Positions 53,601 through 64,000 of a stretch of 64,000 nt of DNA are shown here, piece by piece (position 1 is the stretch's first letter; each line of letters starts with the position of its first letter). Source of the DNA: Setophaga petechia (lineage: Eukaryota; Chordata; Aves; Passeriformes; Parulidae); assembly GCA_024362935.1 (NCBI GenBank), contig JANCRA010000019.1:5700501-5764500 (forward strand). Direction: 5' to 3'. The position numbers and the translations under genes are program-made. The notes beneath the pieces are model-generated. The model saw only the letters and a program-made list of their open reading frames with translations. It ran no database searches and was not told the origin of the DNA.

Positions 53601-56600
53601 AATATTTAAAAAAAGAATCATCATCACCTCTCTCTTTCTTTTCATTTTCCACCTGGGGAGAAAATAGCTTGATTAGTTTGGGTGATGATAGGAAGCTGGA
53701 GGAAATCCAATCATGATTTTTCAATCTGAAGGGTTTATTTCCTTTCATTTCATTCATTTCCATTCAGATGAAGGTAATGAGGTTATGCAGGTCTGATTCC
53801 AAAGGGCACAATTTTGAAATGATGGGTTTTGTTTAGGTACATTATAGCTTTAAATTGGTGATTTTGATGAAGTTGCATAAACTAGATTATAATGCAGTTT
53901 CTTTTGCCCCTCTCCCCCCCACCCAGAGATATGGTGGCTCAGCACTGAAGACATGCAGTGGTTTGTTTTTTGGTTTGTTTTTCTTTTTTTTTTTTTTCTC
54001 CTTACCAAAGCATACAAGAACAGATCTGCTGAGTAGGAAGTGCTATTTTTACATAATCACTTTTCAAACCAGAGCCTCACTGTAGACATTTTGAAGACAC
54101 CAAACTAAGCATTCTAGCCACTTCTCCTCCAGCTGCAAAACTGCATATAAGAAGCTGTAGTGTAGGTCATTTAATAATTTAGTAGTCTCCTCTTGATCTG
54201 TTCTGCTGTCAACTAGCTGAAATATTTCCCAATAAGTGTTCTTCAGATTTCTGGGGTTAGCCATCCAGAATTTCCTTGCTTACATACACACAGCTTATGA
54301 TTTTCATAAAAATTTTTTTGAACTCATGGTATCTAAAAAATAATGTAAATGTGGTTATTTTGTTTTGAAAATTATTTTTAATTTACTGGGATTCATTGCT
54401 ATAACATCTGAGCATCTAATTTATTTTCATAATCAGCCCTTTGAGACAGAGAAATGTTATTGTTATCCTCATAATTCAGATGAGAATTGTTTTGCTTAAA
54501 GCTGTCCAGGCCCTGCATAAAGGAGAAGGGAAATAAAACTATCTTTCATATTTCAATCTGAATTGTTCAAATGCTAATGAAATAGCAAACATGATTAAAG
54601 TGCTTGTTTACAAGTTGTTGCAGAGGCATCTCTTCCTTGACCATGAGACTTCCATCCTCTCACTCTTTTTTGTCTCCCTCCAGCTGCTGCCATTGATCTG
54701 CATTTGCACCAGTGATAGGGGCAACATATTTTCCCCCTTTTGACTGAGGCTAAATTTCTCTTTTTTTCAGCCGTTGTTATAATCTGGGATGACTTTTGGC
54801 AACTCCCTAAAAAAACCTCCCTAGGCTGTTTTTTAAAGCAATCTATTTTTTCAAAAAGAAAAAAACCCAAACTGTTACATGAAAGACAAACAAAGCCACC
54901 CAAACACATTCAGAAATCATAGCTCCAATAAGCATGTAGTAACCATAATGATTCAAAACATTTGTTGAAAGCCAACCTTTTGGCTGGAGACCATAACTTC
55001 TCAGTTAGTTAATTACTGGTTAAGATATGGATAAATCCATAATCTTTCTTCATAATTTCTACAGAAGTTTTTACTTAAGAATATCTGGCTCACTCGAGGC
55101 AAATTAACCTCTTTGCATCCAGCTGGGTTGTCCTGTGTCAGCAAAAATAGTAAGAAATACAAGGTATTTTGAAAGTTTTCTGCCTATTCCTTCCAACATG
55201 AAGCAGAAGAGGGTTTTTTTTAATTCCTGAGAGCAGTCTCCTTGACTTTGATAGCTCAAATTTCAGAGCACCTGTGTAAGTTTTTATAGCACCATAGCAA
55301 GGGACTGCAGGGCCCATATCTAGAAATGGGCTTTGAGTCAAGTTCTAGTTCAGTGACTTATGAGCTTTGTGGGTAGAAATCAGTGTGCTTAAATTCAAAG
55401 AACTTTTTATTTGTGTTAGAGACTTTCACAACTCAAATACTGTCCTTATTAACCTTGGAGTTTGAATTAATATTGCCCCATAGTTTCCAATTAATATATA
55501 TTCTGCCTATCAGAACATCTGCTTTTCAGAAAAATTAGCCTTTGCTTCCTAGCACAGTCCTTCTTGTTCATAGAGCAGCCTAGATGATGCTGAAAGTTGA
55601 GATCATTTTAGGCTTAGCTGAACAAGGACTTCTCTCATCTGTGACCAAAAAGGTGTTTTGCTGCGTTCTGAGACAACCAGAAGGAAAATATACAGAAAGT
55701 GTCAGTGAGTCATTTGTGTATGTGCCTCTGGGCATTTATCCTTCTCTTTGGAGGGCATTTTTCCTCTGATTCACTGAAGCAGAATGAAATAATATTTTAA
55801 TTTTAGGACTGGACTTCCATGTAAACATTGTACTTTCAAATTGTAGAATTCTGATATAGACATTATTATAAGCTAGTAATTGGCTATGCCAGTGTTCAGG
55901 GAAGGAAGCAAACTCACCCTGGATGAAAAGGCAAGTGAGTGCCTCCTAGCCTGTAATGAAATTCTGAAATTCACTTTGGAAATGAGCCAATGGGCTTCTG
56001 CAATCTAAGGAATAGATTTAAGGCACTGCACACCCTTGACTTGTAAACACACGTAAAATAATTGTTGCCTTGTAAAATAATTATTATTTTTACATTCTTA
56101 CATCTGAAATTAAGTATTTATCTACAAACCTGAAAAGCTGGGTGCTTTGTGTAATGTGAAGGTCATTCCCTGCTATATTTTTTACATCCTTGTGTAAAAA
56201 TAAATGTTGTGCCAAAGAAAATACTTTCCATTCTTACTATTTGATGACTTACCCTTACTTTTCTTTCTTACATAACAAAGTTTAATCAATGACCTCAATG
56301 ATAATTCAGTATTTTTGTAAAAATAAATTTATTATTTTACATAGTTTATTCAATAATCTTTCATTTTACTGCATTTCAGAAATATAGATGATCCCAAACT
56401 TTGTCTGACAGGTGAAATTTAAAAAAAAAAGATTGTTTACTCACATTTCTTTCTTTTTTTGAGAACATTCTAGAAAATTACTAGTGTGCTATGCTGAAGA
56501 AGTGGCTATTAGAGTATCTGCTAACACATAAAACATATAATTATGCATTGATACAGTAGTATGTGAGCTCTCCTGTTGTATTGCTTTCCCTGAAGACCCT

Positions 56601-57540
56601 GTTTCTACCCAAAGAACAGAAATGCAATAATATTATGAAGTAGTAAGACACTTGGTAAAAAAGAGTTTGTGAGATAACTTAGTTTTCAGTCCTGAAATGG
56701 ACAATAAAGTTGTTTTCATCTGAAGCTAAGGAATCATTACAAATGCTACTAAAATCATCAGACTGTGGAAAAAAATGCAAACATTAAGCCAATTGCAATG
56801 AAAAGCTGCACAGAAGTATGAGATATGCTGTTTTCTTTGTCTTTTCCTCAGTCATTTTCTTTCAGTTTTAGTGACAGCATTAATTTTGCTTGATTTATAG
56901 AAAATTAGAATTTATAGGTATTCATTTAGACGCTGTCTACATGTTAAGTTCTTTGAGATGGAAAAAATGTTTAGAATCCTTATACAAGATTGCAGATTGT
57001 TAAAATGAAAGTATATTTTTCTAATAACATTTTTAAAGGAAAAATGTACTTCCAGCTGTGATATATTTCTGTGACTAATAATATGCAAAAGGCTGGCTTC
57101 TCAGAGGATGGAATTCAGTATTACTTGATGCTAGTAAGGCAAAATCCACATAAACACTCACTAGAAAAATTCTGCAATGTATTAGCTAAACATTGGGGGA
57201 AATGAAACCTAAAACTATGCAATTAATAACTGACAAATCAACATTTTCCTAAGTTTTTAATCATATTAATTTGTTGTGAAGGGAAAATATGTCTTCAGTT
57301 CTAATAGTTTAGTGTCCATCTTTTTTACATGCGAGAACTAATTAATTTACTATTTTTCCCAATAAAGGAACAACTGGAATGAAAGAGCAGTTGAGAAATA
57401 CCTGAAAGATGCTGCAATTGGGATAGCTCAGTTTGCAGTAGGCTTTTGATTAGTAATATGAAATGTCCAATATCTTAAGAAGACTAGAAGAATTATTCCC
57501 CCTTGCTTTGGAATTGTTTACGGATCTGCATTTTATTGAG
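47626..57540. other. Intergenic sequence without recognised genes
   Basis: Mostly AT-rich. Minor items are an A-run of about 17 at 48146, a perfect 12-bp tandem repeat (TGATAAATTTCT twice, 49232-49255), a G/T-rich simple repeat at 51058-51151 and T-runs near 53271 and 53984. The short open frames here show no domain or splice context. Confidence 0.6.
51058..51151. repeat. G/T-rich simple repeat
   Basis: A run of G and T with almost no A or C, including 'ggttggttggttggtt', 'gttgttgttgtt' and 'ttttggttttggttttgg'. It accounts for the Asn/Gln/Lys/Thr-rich translation on the minus strand, so that open frame is not a gene. Confidence 0.85.
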
Positions 57541-57547
57541 GCATGGC

Positions 57548-57566
57548 ATGCCCTCTGGTGGCGCAC
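57548..57566 (-). promoter_or_regulatory. CTCF-like motif
   Basis: On the minus strand the sequence reads GCGCCACCAGAGGGCATG. The core CCACCAGAGGGC fits the CTCF consensus CCASYAGRKGGC apart from a tolerated base at the Y/S pair. The motif sits in a small GC-richer island (57.53-57.83 kb) within AT-rich intergenic DNA. Confidence 0.5.
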
Positions 57567-57643
57567 AAGCTTTATGGCAAGGTAAAGCCCTGGAAAAATG
57601 GGAATTAACAGCTGAGTGTGCAGCCGCTCTTCCGCTCTGATTT

Positions 57644-57797
57644 TTAGCTCAGTGACAGAGCTTTTCCAGCTACCTACAGCTGTGATAACTTTTGGCAAGT
57701 GGCTGAGGTTGGTAGGGAGGCTTTATTCAGAGCTGCCTCAAAGAGCTACAAAGCTCCTGCAGCCCTGCCTTGAGCAAAGGCACTGCCCTTGGAACAG
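57644..57797 (+). other. Possible noncoding exon
   Basis: A GC-richer block ends at a strong donor, GGAACAG|GTAAGA (GT at 57798-57799). A plausible acceptor precedes it, 'ctctgatttttag' ending at 57649. The plus frame is open through the block but has no ATG in frame, so coding potential is not supported. It may be an exon of a long noncoding RNA or a conserved regulatory element next to the CTCF-like motif. Confidence 0.25.
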
Positions 57798-57799
57798 GT

Positions 57800-60777
57800 A
57801 AGAATTCTGCCAGCGCCGAAGCAGAGTTAAAGTCAGATTGAACTCGGAATCGCTCTACCATAGGAATATAAATAAAACAGGTATCTTACTCAGAATTTAG
57901 TACTCTGTATCTTTATTGCACACAGAGGACTATACAGCAAAGAAAGAATTTATCTTGGTAATAAGCCCAAGGGCCTGTCTTTAGCATTTTTTCAAAGTTC
58001 ATGTCAATCTGGATCATAGAAATTGAACAGTTCTGTTGCTGGCAGAGATAAGAATTTTTAAAAGTTATTTTCTAAACCTTAATAATGCTTTATACACTGA
58101 TATATTTTCTTAAAATCACCTGTTGTGAATCTATATCAGTCTTTTTTTAGCACAGTTATTGGAATCAGATGGTGTAAGTATTTCTTTACCCCAACAGGTA
58201 AAAACATGGGAAGAAGAGTAATCTAGCTTGTGTTTTTGTGAAGAATTTTTGTAGTAGATGAAAAGATTATTGAAAAGATGATTAATAGAGAATGGATATA
58301 GGAAATCTCTTCCCCTATTGTCCATCCCCCCTTCCTGTGCCCCCAACCTATTTACCTGATACCTGATACCGGATACTGTCTTTGAAAAACTGTAAATAGA
58401 AATAGTAATGGAAAAAAGTAAAGAAAAATATATGAAGTGTTAACTGGAAATGGACTTCAAGCTGCAAGTAAAGGTACTATCTCTGGCTGGTTTATTCCTT
58501 CAGTGTTCCAAAAGACAGTATTTTTTTTTTTGTTCTATCAAAAGGATAAAAGAAACATATATGCTAGAAAAATTGAATTTTTTTGACCCAAGTTTTTATA
58601 TACCTTTATAAATCTATTGGCTTTCTAATGGAGAAGCCACTTTCCTATGGCGAAGACCATCAACCAATTAAGTTTTTAACCTTTACACCCAAGGCAAAAC
58701 ACCAAGTATTACCAAGACATAGAAAGAGGAGAAAAAGAGCCCCCATCATTTATAACTTACACGATTCCAGCAGGAAGGAAAGAAGCATGGATGTATGAGG
58801 CTTTTTAAAAATCAGGCATCCTGTTTTGTTCTACTCCAGCTGTATTTAAATACTACTGCTGCTGAAAGGTGTTGATATTATTCAACATAAACTGATCTAG
58901 ACATTAAAGAAATTTTTGCCTTTGGTTAGATTGCTAGTGACAGTGTTGTGGGTTGCAAAGGGCTGATTGTGAAATCAGGCGAACAACAATAATTCAGAAA
59001 GTTCATTTCAATATGACAGAGCTGACTGGAGGCTCATTATAAATACCAGCTCCATATAAAGAAAGGCAGAAGGGAATTGACTTCAGTGCTTTTATTCCTG
59101 GAGATGACAGACACACGCAAAGTGAAAATAAACAATGAATAAATAAAAGCAATTTTGCTTTGTAAAAGGTCAAACTTGTTTCACTCACAATTTTGATTTA
59201 AAATTTTTTAAAAACCCCACAACATTCAGGTTATTTCAACTTTTACATCCACTTGACTGAATACTGTTCCATGTACTCAGAGAACAATATTATTACTTTT
59301 CAGATCATGACTGTTCTGTTACCCTGCTTATGTCTTTTAAGATCTTGCAGAGAAATTCCTGTGAAAGCCCTACTTTGTCATTTAACCTGAGATATGTCAA
59401 CTGGCTGAGAGAACTGTGGTCCATTTTTAAGTGCCTGCCTGTACTTCAATTTTTAAAAGCCTTAATGTAGCTCTCTGCCAGAGCAGTAAGTGCAGACAGC
59501 TTGCCCCTTACAGCACCTCTTCAGTTATTTCATGGGAGGCACAAGTTCAGTCTGACTGCTCTGAGCTGAGTAAAAACTGCATAGCCCATAAGATGAGAAC
59601 AAGACAGACAGTGTACAATTTCAGAGCCAACACAAATAAGTTCTTACTGTATGTTCTCTACACATGACAACTGAATAGTTATTCTGCATACTCAATGCTG
59701 GCACAGTAACACTGGATGATGCTTTCTTCCTCATGAAAGCCTTCAGTGATTTTGTAGATGTATAAACGTCAAGTAAAAAATGTGCTGAATGATCCATCTA
59801 ACACATTCCCAAGCCATTAGCTCTGGTTATTTGTGGGGATGAAGACAGGGGGATCTAGAACTTCCTACCTGGAAAGTGTAAACCATGTCAAGAGAGGTAT
59901 TTGAAGGTGTTCACTATTACCTACAGCAGGCATGAGGCCCCAGAAATCAAAGGCATGTCTTCCAGAGTTATATGGATGCCATTTGGCATGGCAATTTGAA
60001 CAGAATCTGAAAACTCAGGAAGCTACTGGGATAGCAGAACACTGACAGATTGATGGTATGGTAAATCCCTTAGTCAAAGGCAATCCTAATAAGCCCTGAA
60101 GAGACTAACTCAGAAAAGGTTAGGGGAAACAGAAACTCATGGCACACATTAAAGTTCAAATGAGTAATTGTCATGTGGATTCTATTTCGTGGCTTACCAG
60201 CTTCTCAGGTTTGGAGCAGATCATTTTTTTTTTTTTAAAAAGCTGGTTACGTTTATAGGGCATTCTGTCCCTGGATAATTTTATTGACAACAGGTATGCA
60301 TTTATATCTGCAATTGCTCAGACAGTACTGTATTGATTACCTTTCATCTTATATTGTGTACTCCTTAAAGATCAAATCACCTAGAGTACATTAAGGAGTA
60401 AACTAGCTTTTAATTGAGTGCCTTTTTATTATACTAGGTAGTTTGGATTAGTGGCACATCAGTGTGTGGAGTATGTTTACAGCTTCCTCTATTACTGTGC
60501 TTCCATAATAACTAGAGGAAGGGAAGCTGAGGCCTTAAAAAATGAAAAAGATAAATCAGTTAAATCAGTTTAGATAGCTATTCACTCTACAGAGAACTTA
60601 ACTGACTAAAATATGATTAAGTTAATGGAGTGAGGTCAGACACGAGCGAAACTATAGATACTTATTTAAAACTAAGCAGTGTGCAAATCAAATATGTGAA
60701 ACAAAGAGAAAAAAGGTGAAGATTTCCCTAGACAAGAACAAAATACAAAGTGAAACAAGAGAACTATAGGTGTATGC
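57800..60777. other. Intergenic sequence without recognised genes
   Basis: AT-rich. It includes three near-identical heptamers (ACCTGAT, ACCTGAT, ACCGGAT) at 58354-58374. A stretch at 58950-59200 has several AACAAT/ACAAT motifs resembling SOX sites and few simple repeats. No gene seen. Confidence 0.55.
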
Positions 60778-60799
60778 AAAAAAAAAAAAAAAAAAAAAA
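60778..60799. repeat. Poly(A) tract, 22 bases
   Basis: A pure A-run. The sequence to its left shows no recognisable retrocopy. Confidence 0.9.
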
Positions 60800-61827
60800 T
60801 GGGGAAAATGCCCACAAATAAAAATCAGATTTATCTTAAAACAGATTAATGTCAACCCAGCCAAAAGTGATATGAAAGGAAAACTACAACTATATATGGT
60901 GCTCTATATGGTGAGTTGTATTTTAGTCACAAAATCTGAAGTGTAGGAAGACAATATTAATGTCAAAATTTGATTATTTATATTGCTACCCAAGTCCTAC
61001 CCTTTGCCCCAGCCATGTTTATTTTCTCTTCTTCATCTAGTTTTCCTGACCTATGTCATCTCACTGACCTTTGCTTGCAGGGCTCTCAGTTCATCCTAAG
61101 AGGAGAGTAGACACAAGAATTTACTGCCAATACTTTAATCAAGGTATTGATCTGCAAGTGATCTGCAAGGCGATGTGTTTTGTCCAGGGTTAAACTTTCA
61201 GTTTATGCAGCAACCTCAGACCAATGCTATACTCATGTGGCACCTTTTCTAGCCAGGAGCTCAATAAAAGTACAATAAGGGTTTTCAGTCTATCTTTCAG
61301 AGCTGATGTTTCTCTTTCAGCCACTAACTGTACTAGGTCCCAGCAGGTGACAGGATGGAGGAGGGAGATGAATCATTTGGATTCTGCTGCTGTGGACTGA
61401 CTTATCTCTGACTTATCTGTGAAACAACTGATGTGTCCTCCCAGAGATGTAGCCAGCAGCCCCCGCTCCAGGACACTTCCTAACATGAGGCCTCTGCCTC
61501 CTCCACCTCCTGTGAGCATCAGCTTTGTCAATCCAGTGCTCCCCCACCTGATTATTGTAAAATTACTGAGGATGCATTAATCCCCAGAGAATTTGTTTAT
61601 GAAGTTCGTCATGTTGCGAATTATTTTTAGTCTCTCTTAGTCGCTTCTGGGTAGACCAATCACAAAAGCAGGACTGCAAAACTTACTGTTCCACTTGTGC
61701 TTCTTTATTGTTTCTCATCTGTTTGGTTCTGTGTAAACAGCACATGCTGATGAGCATATGGCTCAGGCAGAGGGAGACTAGAAGGTGGGAGAATACCCAG
61801 CAGAGCAAAGTGCTTCCTCCTCTGGAA
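60800..61827. other. Intergenic sequence without recognised genes
   Basis: Mixed composition. An AATAAA lies at about 61263 in 'gagctcaataaaagtacaat', but no LTR or transcript structure around it is convincing. Confidence 0.5.
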
Positions 61828-62180
61828 TCATCATAGATCCATAGAATGGTTTGGGTTGGCAGGGACCTTAAAGATCATCTACTTCCAACCCCCTGCCACC
61901 TTCCAATAGGCCAGGATGCTCACCGCCCTGTCCAGCCCAGTCCTGAACAGACTTTCAGAGATGGAGCATCTGCAGCTTCTCTGGGCAACTTGTTCCAGTG
62001 CCTCATCACCCTCACAGTAGAGGATTTCTTCCTGGTACCTCACCTAAACCTTCTTTCAGTTTAAAGCTGTTGTCCCTTCTCCTGTAACTCCATTGTCCTC
62101 TCCAGTTTTCTTGCATAGCCCCTGTAGGTACTGAAAGGTCAAAACCATCTCTCATCTTACTGAGCCTCAGAAGAAAAAAA
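61828..62180 (-). mobile_element. CR1 LINE 3' fragment
   Basis: Plus-strand reading gives the inverted CR1 3' end: 'atagaatggtttgggttggc', 'agggaccttaaagatcatct', 'tccaaccccctgccacc', 'gcagcttctctgggcaactt', 'gttccagtgcctcatcaccc' and 'tttaaagctgttgtcccttc'. The terminal repeat 'catagatccatagaatgg' at the left marks the element's 3' end, so it lies on the minus strand. It is the best preserved transposon in the window and the strongest evidence that this is bird (or at least sauropsid) DNA. Confidence 0.93.
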
Positions 62181-64000
62181 TTCCTAACTAATCTCCCAAT
62201 AGTCAGAAAATCTTTTATTTCAAATTATTTACTTTTGTTTGTTTCTTGGTTTTGTTAGAAAGGAAAAGTTAACAAGCAGTACAGATAATAGACTAGGATT
62301 TCTACCTGGCAGCATTTTTTACCCTATGCATGGTATGGCTGACTGGCTCATAAATTCCATTTTGCTATCTTACATGCTGTACAAGCTGCCCCTGGTACCT
62401 AGAATTTCCAATTGTCTTGTATTGGCTTGGAAGTTGTGCCCTGACACCCCTCTACTCCAATCACACTATGTGCAAGGCATCAGTGGACACACAGACTGGG
62501 ACCCTGACAAAAATACAAAACTCCCACCAATATTTTTTTAGCCAGATCAGCAGGCTGGAGATTTTAGCTTCATTACAAGACCACTAGGTGGCAATTTAGT
62601 AGCCCTGTTTTAGATGTTTAATATATTTGATTTCTTTGTTGCCTTAGATGCAACTTGATGAATGGCAAATTGAACAGCATTCTGGAAAACCTGTACTGGT
62701 TGTTCCTGCCAAATATATCAAAGTCTTTCTGCTTATCACACCTCTCCCAGAGATTCATTAAATTCAGTGAATGCCTCTGAGCACTCAGTGAACACCTCTG
62801 GCCCGGTGGCAGGAAAGGTAATTGATTATCAAGAAAAAACAAGAGTCCTCCTAGGTCTTTAACAAATTCTTGGTGTTGCAGGCTGAACAGCAGTCGTAGC
62901 TGTATATGCCATGAGGAGATTGACCCTGTCCCCAGCCACAGCTATAGGACCATATAGGACATATCTATGCATACACTGAAGGTGAATTTCTGTGGTAGCA
63001 CACCAAAGGCAACAGGAGAGCTACTGTGGCCGTTGTCTGGATCTGCCAAATGTGTTTGCAGTGACCCCACAACCCCCTCACCTTGATAACTGTAGATCAG
63101 AAAGATGGTATGAACAATTTTCCTAGAGATTCAAAGATCCTAAGAAGCAACTATTGTATGGTTGTCTGAGAGGACTGGATTGTTGCAGAAAGCATTTCAG
63201 GTCTGGAAGATTTAAGACTGGTATCTAAACAGAGAGAGGAGGTGAATGACCCAAATATATGTGTATGTGAGTTTGTACAGTTATTTTCATTGCAAATACT
63301 ATATAACTGATAAAAATTTTTGTGATACCACAGGGTATATGCCAAAACATATACAAAAGCTACATACAAGAAAAATATTTTGATTGCATACCTCTTCACT
63401 TTTGGGATAATGGGTTTTTTTGTCCCCTTGTTCAGTGTTGAGAGTCTTTATGAATTTTAGCAGTGAAGTGATGCTGAAATAACTGATCCCAGAACTTTTG
63501 TGAAAACTATTTATAGTAGCGCCCACAGTTAATGATTCAATAAGGAGGCTTACAAAGTATTTTTCCCAGTGATCTCAAGTGACACATACTAAGAGCAGTG
63601 AGCTTTTGATGAGCTGACATTTGTTCCTGGGAAAAAAAAAAGAGCAATAGGATATTGTAAAATTTCAGCCTTCAGATGCTAAAAATAGGAGGAAATGGAA
63701 GAAAAGAATAGCTTCAAGTCAGAAACCAACATAACAATATGTAGTGCTTCTGTAGCTTCAAAGCAGGCTGACTCAGAAGCTAATGTTTTGGTGAAAAAGG
63801 TCAAGAAGAAAATGGTTTATGATTTTCAGTGATCTTTATATTAAGTGACTCTTAGGTTTCCAATTACTGAGCTTCTACCTGATGGAAAAAAAAAATCAAC
63901 CAGTCTGTTAATATCAGAAAATATTTCAAATTAGTGCAGCTTAAAGTTGCAGGGTGTGAGGAGTGGGGACAGAAGAGATAGTAACATGGATGAAATGTAA
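62181..64000. other. Intergenic sequence to window end
   Basis: Apart from a CTCF-like motif at 62581, I see nothing I can name. The open frames at 62239-62541 and 62618-62842 are short and lack any domain. Confidence 0.5.
62581..62593 (+). promoter_or_regulatory. CTCF-like motif
   Basis: CCACTAGGTGGCA fits the CTCF core CCASYAGRKGGCR at every position. It is oriented opposite to the motif at 57.55 kb, so the pair is divergent. Confidence 0.5.

Noticed and set aside
57616..57801. Plus-strand open frame over the exon-like block
   Set aside because: It has no in-frame ATG (the apparent start is GTG), so coding is not supported; the block is listed only as a possible noncoding exon.

Overview
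This is a vertebrate nuclear window, almost certainly from a bird. It is AT-rich, with one CpG island, spliced exons, long introns and several copies of CR1, the dominant avian LINE. At 61.8-62.2 kb there is a characteristic CR1 3' end. I cannot name the species. The only gene I can name is PCMTD1, which runs on the minus strand and fills roughly the left 36 kb. Four coding exons (591-714, 2272-2443, 13913-14015, 18029-18335) join in frame into residues 1-235 of a protein whose known vertebrate orthologues are about 357 residues long. The final coding exon, with the C-terminal cullin-adaptor region, lies left of base 1. An untranslated first exon is inferred in the CpG island, ending at a good donor at 36057.

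Layout, left to right: 1-590 is part of the last intron; 591-18454 holds exons 5 to 2 with introns that carry an old CR1 and little else I recognise; 18455-36056 is the large first intron. That intron contains an ERVL-like LTR remnant, a second LTR-like segment, an unexplained exon-like open frame on the sense strand (20078-20280) and a GC-rich block (27.47-28.05 kb). The CpG island and promoter cover about 34.7-36.9 kb, with an E-box palindrome and CCAAT motifs on both strands. From 36.96 kb to the end I find no protein-coding gene: four CR1 fragments, simple repeats, AT-rich inverted repeats, two CTCF-like motifs and one exon-like block. In mammals the next gene upstream of PCMTD1 is ST18; I see none of its zinc-finger exons here, so the right-hand 27 kb reads as intergenic or regulatory sequence.

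No clearly new multi-gene system is visible. The items most worth a second look are: (a) a 17-nt tandem duplication that copies the exon 2 splice donor of PCMTD1, where use of the second copy would give a 105-residue truncated protein; (b) the exon-like or small-ORF membrane segment at 20.1-20.3 kb; (c) two short upstream ORFs in the PCMTD1 leader; and (d) CTCF-like motifs in the intergenic half. All were found by eye; no alignment or database search was run.
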